A stretch of DNA of 64,000 nucleotides, from NCBI GenBank assembly GCA_027919835.1, contig JANVFP010000010.1, forward strand, positions 372,001 through 436,000, written 5' to 3'. Source of the DNA: Lentinula raphanica. Its lineage: Eukaryota; Basidiomycota; Agaricomycetes; Agaricales; Omphalotaceae. The notes under the pieces are model-generated. The model saw only the letters and a program-made list of their open reading frames with translations. It made no database searches and was not told the DNA's origin. Position numbers and translations under genes: made by a program. Shown here in pieces: positions 1-12,200 of this stretch (position 1 is the stretch's first letter; each line of letters begins with the position of its first letter).

Positions 1-225
1 TGTTTGCTCAGGGTCGATCGCGACGCGACGCGTCTTAACCCTTCTTGCTCTCTTCTTCCATGTCGTCCACTTTTCGGCCACTGAAAGTGCAATTCTATAG
101 CTCTCATTTGCACCGTGCACATGATTACACAAATACAAGCTAGTGACCGTTCTCACTTGGTTCCTACCGGTTCTTATCTTTGAGTATCTTGGCCAAGTAC
201 CAAGGGCAACTCTCGTGTCTTCAAG
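1..225. other. Upstream region of the permease gene
   Basis: No gene is visible. The first 40 bases hold overlapping GACGCG units, including an ACGCGT hexamer at 28-33, which resembles the yeast MluI cell-cycle box, but a single copy proves nothing. The stretch presumably holds the 5' UTR and promoter of the permease starting at 226. Confidence 0.4.
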
Positions 226-2393
226 ATGTCCAAACTAGAAGAATCTCAAGTATTTGACGAAGATGCAGAAGCTTCGAGAGCCAATGACATTGAAGAATCC
301 GACAAACGTCTTATAGAGCTTGGCTATAAACCAGAATTCAGACGCGAAATGTCTTTGTTTGGCGTGCTTGGAATTTCGTTTTGTGCTATTGGTATCCTCA
401 CAGGCTCGAGCGCCGCTTTCCAGGCTGGTTTGTTCTCTGGAGGTCCATTAGGTGAGACTGCAATCGTCTTCTGCAAACTAGTGCATGACTGCTCAAACGA
501 GGCGGTTGTTGTAGGCTTGTTTTGGGGATGGAATGTGAGGATGTCTTGGCAAACTCAATCATGGTTTTACCAACGTGTTACGCAAAGATTTGTTCCTTCT
601 TTATGCTCCTCATTGCATTGAGTCAGGCAGAAGTCTGCAGCGCGTTGTGAGTGGATGTCTTAGACTTGTTAGTAAGTAAATGCTGAGAACAGTCTATGCT
701 TCACAGTCCGACGATGGGCGGATTGTACTTCTGGGTAGCGAAACTCAAGCCTGATCTTCCTGTTCTTGCTTGTCAGTAAATTACCTTTCTGACCTGAATA
801 TTGCTGATCAAGTCTCATAGATTGTACAGGGTGGATCTACGCTATTGCCATGAACCTAACTGGTACTTCTGGAAACTTAACGTGAGGGTGCCAATACACT
901 GCTAAAAATCAAGTTTGATGATCTTCGTATAGTGTTGCACTTTTTATAGCATCTCTTGCAGAAGTTGGGTCAGGACGCACACTCACTCGAGTAGAAATCG
1001 TAGCCATTGCTTGGGGATCAATATACTGAGTGGTATCATCAACACCGTTGGCACAAAAGCAATCGGTAGGATGAGCACATTTAACATTTGGTGGACGCTT
1101 GGAGGGACATTCGTCCTAGTCATAACCCTCTTAGTGAAGGCTCCCGTCAAGGTAAATGATTCTCATTGCACTACAACCACGAAAAGTACACACATTTGAC
1201 GATTTCCTGTGCAGAATTCAGCCGAGTTTGTTTTTACAGACTTCGAGAAGTACGACAATTCTCTCAATGTGGGTTGTACATATCATAATTCAATCAAGTT
1301 TTACAGGCTGGGGCTCAAAAGGTTTCGTGGTCTTGCTCGGCTTCCTCCAGGTAAGCAATCGAATGATCGTCTCACAAGTTGAACGGTCTTGTATACTGTT
1401 GTTTTGCGCCAGGCAGTCTACTCTTTGGAAGGAAGCGAAACAGCTGGCCAAGTAGCGGAGGAAGCCGTACGAGCAGAAGTCCTCGCACCCATGGCCGTGA
1501 TTGGCAGCATCGTTGGTTCATGGATTATCGGACTGGCATACATGCTCGCGCTCTTATTCTCTGTCCAAAGCATCACCAACATTCAAATGACATCTTATGC
1601 CATCCCCATAGCACAACTCTACTATGACACTATGGGGAAACGCCTAACTCTCATGTGTCTATCCGTGATTTGTTTAGCACAGTTCATGGCTGCCGTTACT
1701 GCGTTTACAGCGTCATCGAGACTATATTACGCGCTTGCTAGGGATAATGCGCTTCCTGCAAAGGGTGCATTCATGGCGTTGAACCGATATCAGGCACCCT
1801 ATATCGGAGTGTGGACATCTGCTTTCATCGGTTGTGTGGTTTCTTGTGCATATATTGGATCGGTCATCGCGGTGTGTGTTTTTCGCAGTTTTGTCGCCAT
1901 TTCTTGCTTGATCTTGGCTCATTAAACTTTCCCAGTTCAATGCGATACTATCTTCCGCCGCCATCGCTGTGATGCTCAGCTATTTGCAACCAATAGCCAT
2001 TCGTGTCTTCTGGCCCTCATCGTAAGTTTGATCTTCTTCAAATTATTAGTCACATAGATTAGACAGAGACTCTTAGCCTCAAAGTTCGGGGACCCTTCCA
2101 CCTTGGGAAATGGTCATGGCCAATAAATGCCATTAGCCTTGCAGTTCGTTCACTAGTTCTCGTTGTTCTTTCTAGCAAGCTCAATGTCTTTGTTCCAGTT
2201 TACATGCCTCATCTGTGTCCTCTTCGTCCTGCCAACGGCTTTTCCGGTCAACAAGAACAACATGAACTATGCTGTAGTTTCTGTAGGAGGGATCATGTTG
2301 ATCGTCGCAACGACATGGTTTTTCTGGGGACGTTTCCGTTACAAAGGTCCGGTGTTGACCAATGTGGTCCATTTAGACGAGAAAGTGGCGTGA
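226..2393 (+). CDS. Amino-acid permease, APC superfamily (GABA/choline permease type)
   Basis: Plasma-membrane transporter of the fungal amino-acid/GABA permease family. The acidic N-terminus leads into RREMSLFGVLGISFCAIGIL, the usual first helix. Later exons give PTMGGLYFWVAKLKPDLPVL, YAIAMNLTGTSGNL, a segment with NIQMTSYAIPIAQLYYDTMG, and AAVTAFTASSRLYYALARDN, the well-conserved 'SSRxxYAxARD' stretch of this family. The last exon ends after a helix and a short tail, VVHLDEKVA. At least eight short introns split it; the joins were read by eye, so small errors in the 800-1400 part are possible. The substrate cannot be told from sequence; GABA, choline and neutral amino acids are all known for the family. 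Confidence 0.85.
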
Positions 2394-2527
2394 AAGATTC
2401 GGAGCGGAGACGCGCACAGGATCGCGATTCGCAACAGCATGGAACAGCAAACTACATGTACATACACTAACGGGTGCTACATATCCCATGTGTAACTAGG
2501 CATGGTAGATATACATGTATGTACAGA

Positions 2528-4589
2528 TTAAGCAGTAGAAAGATTGGAAACTCCATCGGTAATTTCATCGGTGCCTTCAATAAGTTTGGTTATCTGGAAG
2601 GCAACATAAGCTCAACATCGGAAATGACTTTGAAAAGGTCATCACGAACCTTTCCAATGGCTACTGTTCTACCTTCGTCTCGTAGTGTGAATCTGCCAAG
2701 CTGAGGATAGTCTACAAAACGTTCCACGCATACAGCTGCGGTGGTTTCAATCAACGCGACAATCTTTTGACCTGTGTGTATCATTTCACGTTGAGAAACT
2801 CTACTCATGCTTTACGACTGCAAGCTTACCTCTCTTGGCGAATTGAGGAGGTTTCTTTGACTTGCGACCAGTTGCTTTGTCGAAGTAATGCAGCAGAGAC
2901 TGTCGTTCAGTTAGCAAATGAATGAGTTATCGACGCGAGCGCAACTTACAATAAGAGTGACCTCTTCAGAAAGGGTATGAACATGCATCACGGCCGAATA
3001 TCCTGCGCATATGATGTTCTTGTGTTCCAGAATCGCGAGCTGGGCTTCGAACTGGCGCACAGCATGTATAGGCTTCGCTGGGCTGCTGAGCACGAATCCG
3101 GGGCTAATATCCTCATCATCTACGCCACGAATACGAATGCGCACATTATCACCGCAGAAAGCGTCCGCAACTTCATCTTCGATTTCGTTATAGATGGCGG
3201 CGATTTCCACTTGGTCTCTGTTAGGCATGAGAAGGAGCTTGTCGTCCTTGTGTATGTGTCCGGATTCGATCTTTCCAACGACAATCGTACCCATATCCTT
3301 GTATTTCTCGGAAATGGGCATCATAAGAGGTGCGTTGATCTTTCGGTTGACCATGGGCATATGATCCATGTGTTCAAGGAAAGACGGTCCACTGATATTT
3401 GTAGGTGAGATATTGCTCAAACAGGATGTGCACAAGCCTATGACTTACTCCCACCAAGGACATGTTGCTTTGGGCACACGTTCTTTCAGGTTGAGACCAG
3501 TGTAAGCAGACACGGGAATGAATGTGACGTCGGTCTTGGGATTGAAGCCAGCAGCCTTAACGAATGGAGTTATCTTTTCTTTAATTTCGTCATACCTCGC
3601 CTTGTCCCATAAGACGGTCGGATCGTCCATTTTGTTGATAGCGATGACGACTTTGGACACACCGGCAGTCTTGACTAACATGATGTGCTCCCGAGTTTGA
3701 CCACCACGCTCAAATCCGGTTTCGAATTCACCCTTGCGAGCTGAGATGACGAGAATGGCGATATCAGCTTGGGCAGCACCGGATATCATTGAGGGTACGA
3801 AGGTCTTGTGCCCTGGTGCATCGAGGATAGTGTAACGACGAGCATCAGTTTCAAAATAGGCACGTCCTACTTCGACGGTCTTTCCCTTTAGTCGTTCCTG
3901 TGGAGTTGAATCAAGTGCCCAGCTGAGATACCAGGTTTCTCGACCAGCGTCCTTGGCTTCCTTCTCGTATTTTTCCATCGTCCGTTTATCGACTGAGCCG
4001 GTGAGGAAGAGCAAGTTGCCACCAAATGTACTCTTTCCAGCATCGACGTGGCCAATGAAGACAATGTTGAGATGTTCTTTGACTGTAGAAAAAAATTTTC
4101 ATGAGCATAGGCCACATTGATCACAACAGTATCGAACGCACTATTTCCAAAGAGATCGTCGAGCACGGCCTTATCCGCTGCCGCCTGCACTTCCTTTGCG
4201 ATGGCATTTGTATCTGTCTTGGATTTTTCTAGTGTGAAGGTTTTGGATGGAGCGGTAGGAGGTGCAGGGGAATCCGATTTCGCTTTTGTCGAGGCTTTGG
4301 CTGGGGCGGCTCCAGTTGAAGATTTACTCTGTGATGACACGGAAATGGATGTGGCTGATTGCGAAAGAGGAGCAGCAGCCGGAGTAGATTGAGCAGCTGG
4401 AGGTGTGGCAGGTGGTTTGGAACCTCCGATGCTAAGAGATATTGTTGGAGGTGGACGAGGTGCTTCAGTTTGCTCTGGTCGTTCAATCGGAGTGGGTAGA
4501 GGAGCTTGATTCTGCTGTATAATATGAGGAGGAAGAGCGAAACTCTTTCCCGGTACGAATTCAAAAGCTCCAGCGTTGAGTTTGCTCAT
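2528..4589 (-). CDS. SUP35: Translation termination factor eRF3 (Sup35), GTPase
   Basis: GTPase partner of eRF1 in stop-codon recognition, in the cytosol. Six exons (4589-4142, 4082-3449, 3391-2950, 2899-2830, 2771-2650, 2593-2528) add up to exactly 593 codons plus stop. The first residues, SKLNAGAFEFVPGKSF, fit the PAM2 motif that binds the MLLE domain of poly(A)-binding protein. A Pro/Ser/Ala-rich linker follows, then the EF-Tu-like G domain with GHVDAGKST (P-loop), DAPGHKTF (G3) and INKMDD (G4), then the two beta-barrel domains ending in RFTLRDEGRTVAIGKITKLI. Without the last intron (2594-2649) the protein would end in a false tail, so that splice decides the C-terminus. There is no long Gln/Asn-rich prion domain as in budding yeast. 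Divergent from SLA1. Confidence 0.95.
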
Positions 4590-4820
4590 GGCGGAAAGGT
4601 GGAAGGCTGTCAAGTGATGATCAATGTAATTTTGCTCTAGCCTCAGGCTCGGCTTTTTCATCAGTGACCTTGATCACACTTTCTTAGTTTCTCTCAACTA
4701 CAATCAAGAAATCAATTTCAAAGTTTTTCAGCTCGCTGGAAGGTTCTTTGCCGACAATCGTCACAAGTTTCCTAATCGGACTCCAAACAATCACATCTTC
4801 TTCGTTAGCTCCACCAAGCA
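4590..4820. promoter_or_regulatory. Shared divergent promoter, eRF3 / SLA1
   Basis: The 231 bases between the two start codons must hold both promoters and 5' UTRs. No TATA box stands out. The plus strand has pyrimidine-rich runs before the SLA1 start. Confidence 0.5.
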
Positions 4821-7800
4821 ATGGCCGAGCTGGAAGAGTATCTGGCTGTCCTCAAGGCTTCTTACGACTACGAACCACAATCCGACGATGAAATCGCTAT
4901 CAAGGAGAACCAGATTCTCTTTCTCAAGGAACGAACAGACGAAGAGTGAGCGCCTTCCTTGACTGTGTTCCATTCAAGAACTCATCTCTTGTGCTGAAGC
5001 TGGTGGAAGGTCAAGATAAAGGGTGATTCACAGGACGAGGTTACATCCAATGGTCTTGTCCCTGCTGCTTATGTCGAACAGGTATGTCGTGCAGTATACG
5101 TGTTCGACGAATAACTAGCTAACCACTTATCATTCAGGCGGAGCATACCTCTATAGTCAAGGCTCTCTACGATTATGAAGCCAGTGCTCCAGGCGAACTC
5201 ACAATTACTGAAGATGAGATTCTGCTTGCTTTCGATTCCGAGGACGAATGGCTTCTGGTTCAAAGCACCAAGGAGGGCGGTAAAGCCGGCTATATACCCG
5301 CGAATTACGTAGAGACTCATACAGAGGGTGGCGAGGAAGAGGTGGCAAACGAGCAGCCAGCAGCGCAACGAATCATAGTCCCACCTTCGGTGTGTCTCCA
5401 TCATTCGCTGTTCAAGTCACTGTATCAATTGACCACCGTCACAGCCTACACCTTCGCCTCCTCCCTCGGCTCCATACGTTGATCCCGCTGACAGAGTAGC
5501 ATCATCCAAAGTGAATGCTGATGACATCAAGACTTGGTCTGTATCCGAGGTTGACAAGAAGGGAAAGAAGATGAAGGGAACCCTTGGCATTGGTAGTGGT
5601 GCAGTGTTCTTTGCTAGTGAAACCAGCAAGGTACGCTTTATGTCCCTGATTGTCTCCAAGTCTGCTTACCGTACTCTCAGGCGGCTGTACAGAAGTGGCC
5701 AACAAGCTCAATTTCCAACATCAATGTCGAAAAGTCTAAACATGTCCACTTCGACGTAGAGGGCGGCGTAAGCCTGCATTTCAACGTCGGCTCCAAGGAT
5801 AATTGTGAAGCGATTGTTGCAAAGCTGGAGTCTTCCAAAGCTCTAGCCCTGCAATCTGCAGAAGAGACGTCTTCCCCGACATCTAGAGCGCCTCCACCAC
5901 CTTCATTAGGTTCACTTCCAGCAAGAACAGTCAAAGCATCCGTACATTTCGCACCTGAATCTCCTGCAATTATACCATCTCCTCCGGAACCTGATGAACC
6001 TGATGAACCTGATGAACCTGATGAAGAAGCAGCAGAAGCAGGTTCAGGAGAAATGGCGGTCGCCCTTTACCCATTTACTGCTGATGGAGACGATGAGTTG
6101 ACGGTGGCGGAGGGCGAACACTTATTAGTTTTAGAAAAAGATGGTGACGAGTGGTGGAAATGTCGAAATGCGGAAGGCGCAGAAGGAGTAGTTCCAGCGT
6201 CATATATCGAGCTTTCGTCGGTCAATCACCAAGCCGCGATCAAAGCAATTCCTAGGGAGGAGGTAGAAGAGGAAGGAGAAGACGACTATGCGGCCAAAGA
6301 AGCTCAGGCTCAAGCACAGGCAGAGGCAGAGGCAGCTGCTGCCGCGGCTGCAGAGCGTGTGCGCAAAGAGGATGAGGAACGGAAAGAGAAGGAAAAGGAA
6401 AAAGAGAGGAAGAAGAAGGAGGCACAGGCACGAGCCAAGGCAGCTGAAGCTGAGCGAGCTAAGAGGACGCAGGCTGCAGCAGTCAGCCATCCCTCCCCTC
6501 CCCCGCCTGCTGCCCCCAGGCAAGTCTTTCCAATCTTCGTTAATACGAACTTGCCTAACGATTGTCTCAGTCGATCTTCAACCAGCAAGGACCGACCCAG
6601 CTCCGCGTCAGGTAGAACCTCCACCGAGAACGGCTGTAAGTACTCTGATCAGTCTCGCCATGAGTGAGATATTCACCTTCGAGTTAAGTCCCTCCTGCAG
6701 ATCGTGTACGAGTGTGGCATGATCGGAGCGGTCAATTCCGTGTCGAAGCTGCTCTTCTCAGTTTCAAAGACGGAAAGCTTAGGCTTCACAAAATCAATGG
6801 CGTTATCGTGGAAGTACCATCAGAAAAAATGTCTATCGAAGACATGCGCTACGTCGAGAAACTTCTCAGTAGGAAGTCCCGCGCTCAGACAAATCCTAGA
6901 GCATCTGAAGATGACCCTGATGATATCCCCCTCGCATTGCAACGGCCGACTTCTTCCGCTGCTCCTCCGCGGGCGTCTCCGCAGAAGAAGGGGCCGAGCA
7001 TTGATTGGTTCGACTTCTTCCTCACTGCCGGCTGCGATCTCGACGATTGCACTCGATATGCAGCATCGTTTGAGCGAGATAAAATCGACGAGTCAATTTT
7101 GCCAGACATAACTGAATCGACCATGCGTTCCTTAGGTCTTAGAGAGGGAGATATTATCCGCGTCAAGAAGGCAATCGAGAAACGCAAACCCAAGTCCGCT
7201 GACAAAAGCAACGATCAGATTTCCCGAGACGAAGAACTCGCGAAACAGCTTCAAGCACAGGAGAATGGTGGAAATCCAAAAGCCTCGGCTCCACCCAATC
7301 TCTTCGCAAACGGACCCAATGGTGTTCTTAAACCGGGAAGAAGAACAAGACCTCAGCCAACGAAGAGTCTACCGACCACCGTTGACCTCAATGCCATAAG
7401 CGAAATGTCAGATAAGATTCAGCGCGTAGAATCTCCTTCGCTGTTGAGCCCGGCGACCGCCGGGACACCTGTACAGCCTCCTCCTCGTTCCAACTCCGCT
7501 GCGCCGGTTGCGAGTGGATTCGATGATGATGCCTGGACGAATCGACCGAGCTCTACCAAACCAGTTGCCCCTTCATCTCCTGTGGCAACGGCACCTCGTG
7601 CACCTTCTGCACCTCCGGCGCCAGCTGCTCCTGTTGTTACCCCTGCTCCGGCCCCTCCAGCTGCTGCTCCTACATCACCCCCTACATCGGCTCCAGCATC
7701 AGCAACGCCAAGTTTGGCAAAGACAACGGAGGACGATATATTCCAGCAACTCGCCCGCTTGAGTGAACTACGCAAGAATACTGCACCAGCTCCTTCACCT

Positions 7801-8627
7801 TCTCCAATGGCTACCATACCTCAAATGGGAACCCCTTCTCCAATACCTCAAGCACCAACACCTCCGGTAGCTCCAGCTGGATATTTGAGTGGCATGGGCA
7901 TGAGCAATTCGCCCATTCCCATGGGCCAACACCTGCAAGCTCAACAAACAGGTGCATACGGGTCTGGTCCTCGTGGTCCTTATGCCCCAGTACCTGCGAA
8001 CCAAGGTCTATTGCAACCTCTAATACCCACACGGACAGGCTTCAATGGATTTGTCCCTACTCGCCCTGGCTCCGATAATCTTGCGCAGCCATCATTCTTG
8101 CAATCACAGCCCACTGGTTTTCCTGGTTCTCAGCCTATGATGTCTCAGCCAACTGGTTTCCCGATGATGAGTCAGCCTACAGGAATGCCATTCGGTGGAA
8201 TCAATAACATGAACAGTGGGATGAACGCGGTGAATCCCTTTGGTGCTGGAAGCGTCATGACAAGTATGAGATTGCCCTTTTACATACTATGTTGTTTTTC
8301 CTCATCTACTTGCTTGCTAGATCCAACAGGTTTCAATCCCACAATGGGGTCAAATTTCAACGGTGGGATGTCGTCGCCCCCACCCGTGCCTCCCTTACCA
8401 TCTTCTGTCTCAAATAACAACACTAGTCCAGCGAACGTCTTCGCACAGATGAAGTCAGGAACTTTTGCTAATGATAATGAGAGCTCAATACCACCCGCAA
8501 GTACGTAAAAATAATCCTCACTATATCAAGGATGATTTTAACTTTCACAGGTCAATACGACGCATTACGACCACAGCCTACTGGCTGGGGAGGCTTTCAA
8601 GGATCGTCATTCGTTGGCTATCGATAA
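4821..8627 (+). CDS. SLA1: SLA1-like endocytic actin-patch adaptor, three SH3 domains
   Basis: Adaptor linking clathrin cargo to the actin machinery at endocytic sites. In order: SH3-1 (LKASYDYEPQSDDEIAI), SH3-2 (VKALYDYEASAPGELTI to GYIPANYVE), an intervening region, SH3-3 (AVALYPFTADGDDELTV to VVPASYIEL, near 6060-6220), a long Glu/Lys/Ala helix (6280-6480), the SHD1 cargo domain (WHDRSGQFRVEAALLSFKDG, from 6712), a SAM-like SHD2 (SIDWFDFFLTAGCDLDDC, near 7000-7190), a Pro/Ala-rich linker and a C-terminus with repeated QPTGF and QQTG motifs. Those repeats resemble the LxxQxTG sites phosphorylated by Ark/Prk kinases in yeast Sla1. The last intron (from about 8501) adds an exon ending RPQPTGWGGF...GYR at 8627. 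About 1100 residues, near the usual size. Confidence 0.93.
5990..6025 (+). repeat. Four perfect CCTGATGAA 9-mers inside SLA1
   Basis: The 9-base unit is repeated four times head to tail and encodes four Pro-Asp-Glu triplets just before the third SH3 domain. It is in frame, so copy number can vary without breaking the gene. Confidence 0.9.
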
Positions 8628-9224
8628 ACATTCGCTGTATCTTCACAGTGTCCGTCCCTTTACTTTCTATGGAATTCTGCATTGCTATCTCCGTTAGTTG
8701 AGCTCAACGCCAGAGGATGAAACTCAGATAGTACGACGACAGACTGAGAAGAATTGATTTCTGCTCTGAGATGTAGTAGGCTATCAAGAACTTGATACTC
8801 CGAAACTCATTAGCAACCCTACGAATCTGTTTGACGATGTCTCAGCCGCTATATCATTTAATCCAGAACATTTCTACATGAAAGATGCTTTTTTACATCG
8901 ACTGCAGAGAAAACATCAGAAACGGTTCGTTAGCGCCCACTTCAGTAATTATAAGCGCCGAATATTTTCGGCCGAAACGTGCGACCAAACCTGCTGCAAA
9001 TTGCAATGAATATGTACTATGTAGCTCAGCTGTATCAGAGTCTTCACGGAGGTTGTCCAGAGTGTGTGAGATGTTCTAGATCTGAACATATCGATCGCCG
9101 GGAGTCACTCGATATTACCAGTGCGTGTGATACTATAAACATCAAAATAACGAGGCTCGAGCCAACTTGAAAAGCAACCTAATTATGCGCAGAAACTGGA
9201 AATACACATAAATACTATACACAA
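8628..9224. other. Convergent intergenic region, no gene seen
   Basis: AT-rich sequence between the 3' ends of SLA1 and the SEC7-type gene. Short open frames here (for example 8885-9079) lack any family resemblance or splice-joined extension. It should contain the two 3' UTRs. Confidence 0.6.
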
Positions 9225-12200
9225 TTACGATGAAAGCTTATCTATGATTCCCTGTATGTGTCCGACCCGTATAAAGTATGTTCTGAGGCATTGTCGTACC
9301 GATGTTGGTAATTCCCTTGCTAATAAGTCTGCAGCCAAAGGATATATTGCTGGGAGATATCTTGCAAACTGGTCAAACATTAGCACGTACGACTGTCATG
9401 CAGCATGCAAAAGACTGACAGCTTTATCATCGAAACGACAGAATCCTTCTAGGATTTCTTCGACTACAGGAGTCCATGCGATGATGTTTTTAGCTTGACT
9501 GTCCGCCCGAAGCTTATTATAATCTTCAATGACGCCTAAGCTCAAACTGTGATTGCGAGAATCATCAGGAATCATAGATAAGCACAGTGGCAAGGGCACA
9601 CTTACGGAAGAAAACGGTCAGCAATCTGGGAACGGGCTGTTTGATGAGCTGGCCGTGGATCATAATACATTTGCAACAGCACATGAACGAGCGTAGATGC
9701 ACTGCTTGATTCTTGTTTCAGGAGATTCGGCAAATGCTTCATGAAGCCTTCAAGCACCCTTTGTGAGCCACGGACAACGTCATAGAAACATGAGTGGAAT
9801 GGACTGACCAACTTTCCATAGACCCGTGCGCAAATCTTTGTCTTCGTTAAACATTCGAGCAAACTGATAACTATGATCCAGAACACCCATCAGTTTCAGC
9901 AGCTGCTCTGGTGGTATGGTGTTATAAACATTTTCGTTTCGGAGAAGATCATTTGTGGTTTCGATCAGCAGCAGCTGAAGCACACATTTTACTATGATTT
10001 GCTTGAAAATACGGCGACGTTCCGTCAATGAAGGAAGCGAGCTAGTTCTTGCCTGTTCGGACAAAGGGGCGGGAAGTATCGTTTGACCGTTGGTTTCTAA
10101 TGAGGTAACAATCAGAACTCGAGGACTCTTCGTCGAATATTGTTCATTACCTTCCGCAATTTCCGTACTACTGTCGGCTATCTCTTCTCGTAAGGTCTCA
10201 TCGAATAACTGATGAGGAGTTGTGGTCTTGAACAGCCTAACAAAGGTGGTCGCGACTCGTTCCCATCGAGCTGGGCTGAGTTTTGAAACATTGTTTTCTA
10301 ATAATTGCTGAAGACATGACGTCCCGATTCTTGCCAAGGTGTCATTCTCTGAGCAAATCGCTTCAGCATACATCGGCTACATGTGAGAGGATTGACTGAC
10401 CTTGACATATACAAACGCACAAGAGGTCCAAAAGTCCGTCGAGGAAACGTTCCAGGATAGCAAAATGATACGTGTAAAGGTCGATGAGGTCCCGCAGAGC
10501 TTGGATCATCGTGGTGGATAACCATACGCTCATGTCTTCTTGTGTGCTGAATCTTGAAAGATCTTGACTAGACTTCAAGACAGCAAAAATGGGGAAGAGA
10601 GTTTTTTTGCACACAGTATCCCAAAACTCTAATGGATAAGTGTCGCCGTATGTTTTAAGTGTCGTAAATAGGGAATCAAGGGCGCTGTATGACAATGAGC
10701 GAGAGACTCGTAAGTTGATCAAATATACTCACAGTCTCCGAACTTCCAAATCCTCTCCGTTCATGATTATATCGTAGAAAGCGAATAATACCGGGTACCA
10801 GTACTTCACCATACCATCCTCCATCGAAGATGAATTGACATCAGACGAAGGCTCAGCACTCCAACCGCATTCTGCGCAATTGAGCATGACCGGAATAACT
10901 CCTCTAAGCATCCCTATCGCCAGCAAGCTGATCTTCTGATACTTGCTAACCTTGCAGAAGTCGGTTATGCACACTACTAAATCACTGAAAGCTCCGTTAT
11001 GAACGATGTCGGGGAAATGATCCCGGTTGAGTTTCGTCACGATTTCGAAAGCAGAGTTAGGTATTCGTTCTTACAAGGGATCAATATCAGTCCCATTTTG
11101 ATTGACAGTACTCACCAGTAAGCACTTTGGAGGCTGCTTGGAACACGCCGAACATTGTTCGCCATCCAGACCGCATATTTTGAACCCGAGCCTGTATCAT
11201 TTGTTGAAGACATTGGAGAACCTGAGAGATAATGAAAACGCCGCTATTGAAAGTGATTTTGAGTCGTTCTCACCATGTCACGAATCTCGGGGTTGGTATT
11301 ATGGATCATCGTGTGCTCGAAAGGTTTCAAAAAATCTTTCTGGAACTTGAAGAGAGGCAATTCTTCTTTCTCCAAAAACCTCATCGCAAGCTGCCGTAGG
11401 GAATCCAAAGCGAAGAAGCCCACGTGGGGGTTGTTGTGGCAGCAAACCTATAACAGAGTCAGTGGACACAACAGTGTTACGCCGATTATACAATATACCT
11501 GGTTGAAATGCTCCCCAATGATATCCCAAAGATTGAGCCATTCGAGTCGAATACGATTCATATTGTAATAAGAGATCTCAACGAGTTTCTGGAGACTGAA
11601 CATGCGAGGGTGATGTGATAGGCCAGACGACTGGATCTCCTCCCATGAGACATCACTCAAGGCTTGAACGAAATCAACAATGGCGGTCTGGTATTTCTTT
11701 GTCAGCAGAAGTCTCGCCCGAAGAGGAGGTAACAGGAGGTAACCTACTCCAGATAGGAAATGGCTCAGTGAAAACACCATATCAGCTGCAACTGTTATGT
11801 GAGTTGATCGACTTTCATTCGCAAGCTCCTCGGCTGGCAGTTTCCGTGGTCGACTGCAAGAGGTTTGTTTGAGCAGAAGACAGTGATTCGAGATGGTATC
11901 GCCTACCCTTTCTTTTCCGGAACGTCGACGCCACTACTGATAAGTTGCATGTGCTCAAGTTGGCTTACACATGTGAGAACTTCGTGCCAAGAACCTCGGA
12001 GATGGTTGCCTTCAGTGACAGCTACGTCGAGCAGGGCCTTGATCGCCTCCATATTCTTCGTTTTCATCTCCCCGAGATTGTTCAAGAAGGTGAACTTCGC
12101 AAGTGTGGTGACAAAAGCGTTTCTCTCCAGCTCGAGGTCGAAGAAGCAGACTATCTTGATGGCGCTCTTGAATCCGTCCAGGCATAGCTCTACTATCTCC

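Noticed and set aside
2590..2592. eRF3 stop at 2590
   Set aside because: The stop lies just past an intron (2594-2649) acceptor in the wrong frame; the spliced end GKITKLIE fits the family.
9396..9599. C-terminus of the SEC7-type gene at 9396
   Set aside because: A 51-base GT-AG intron there joins to [12 protein letters not shown] and matches the family's end; the stop at 9396 lies in the intron.
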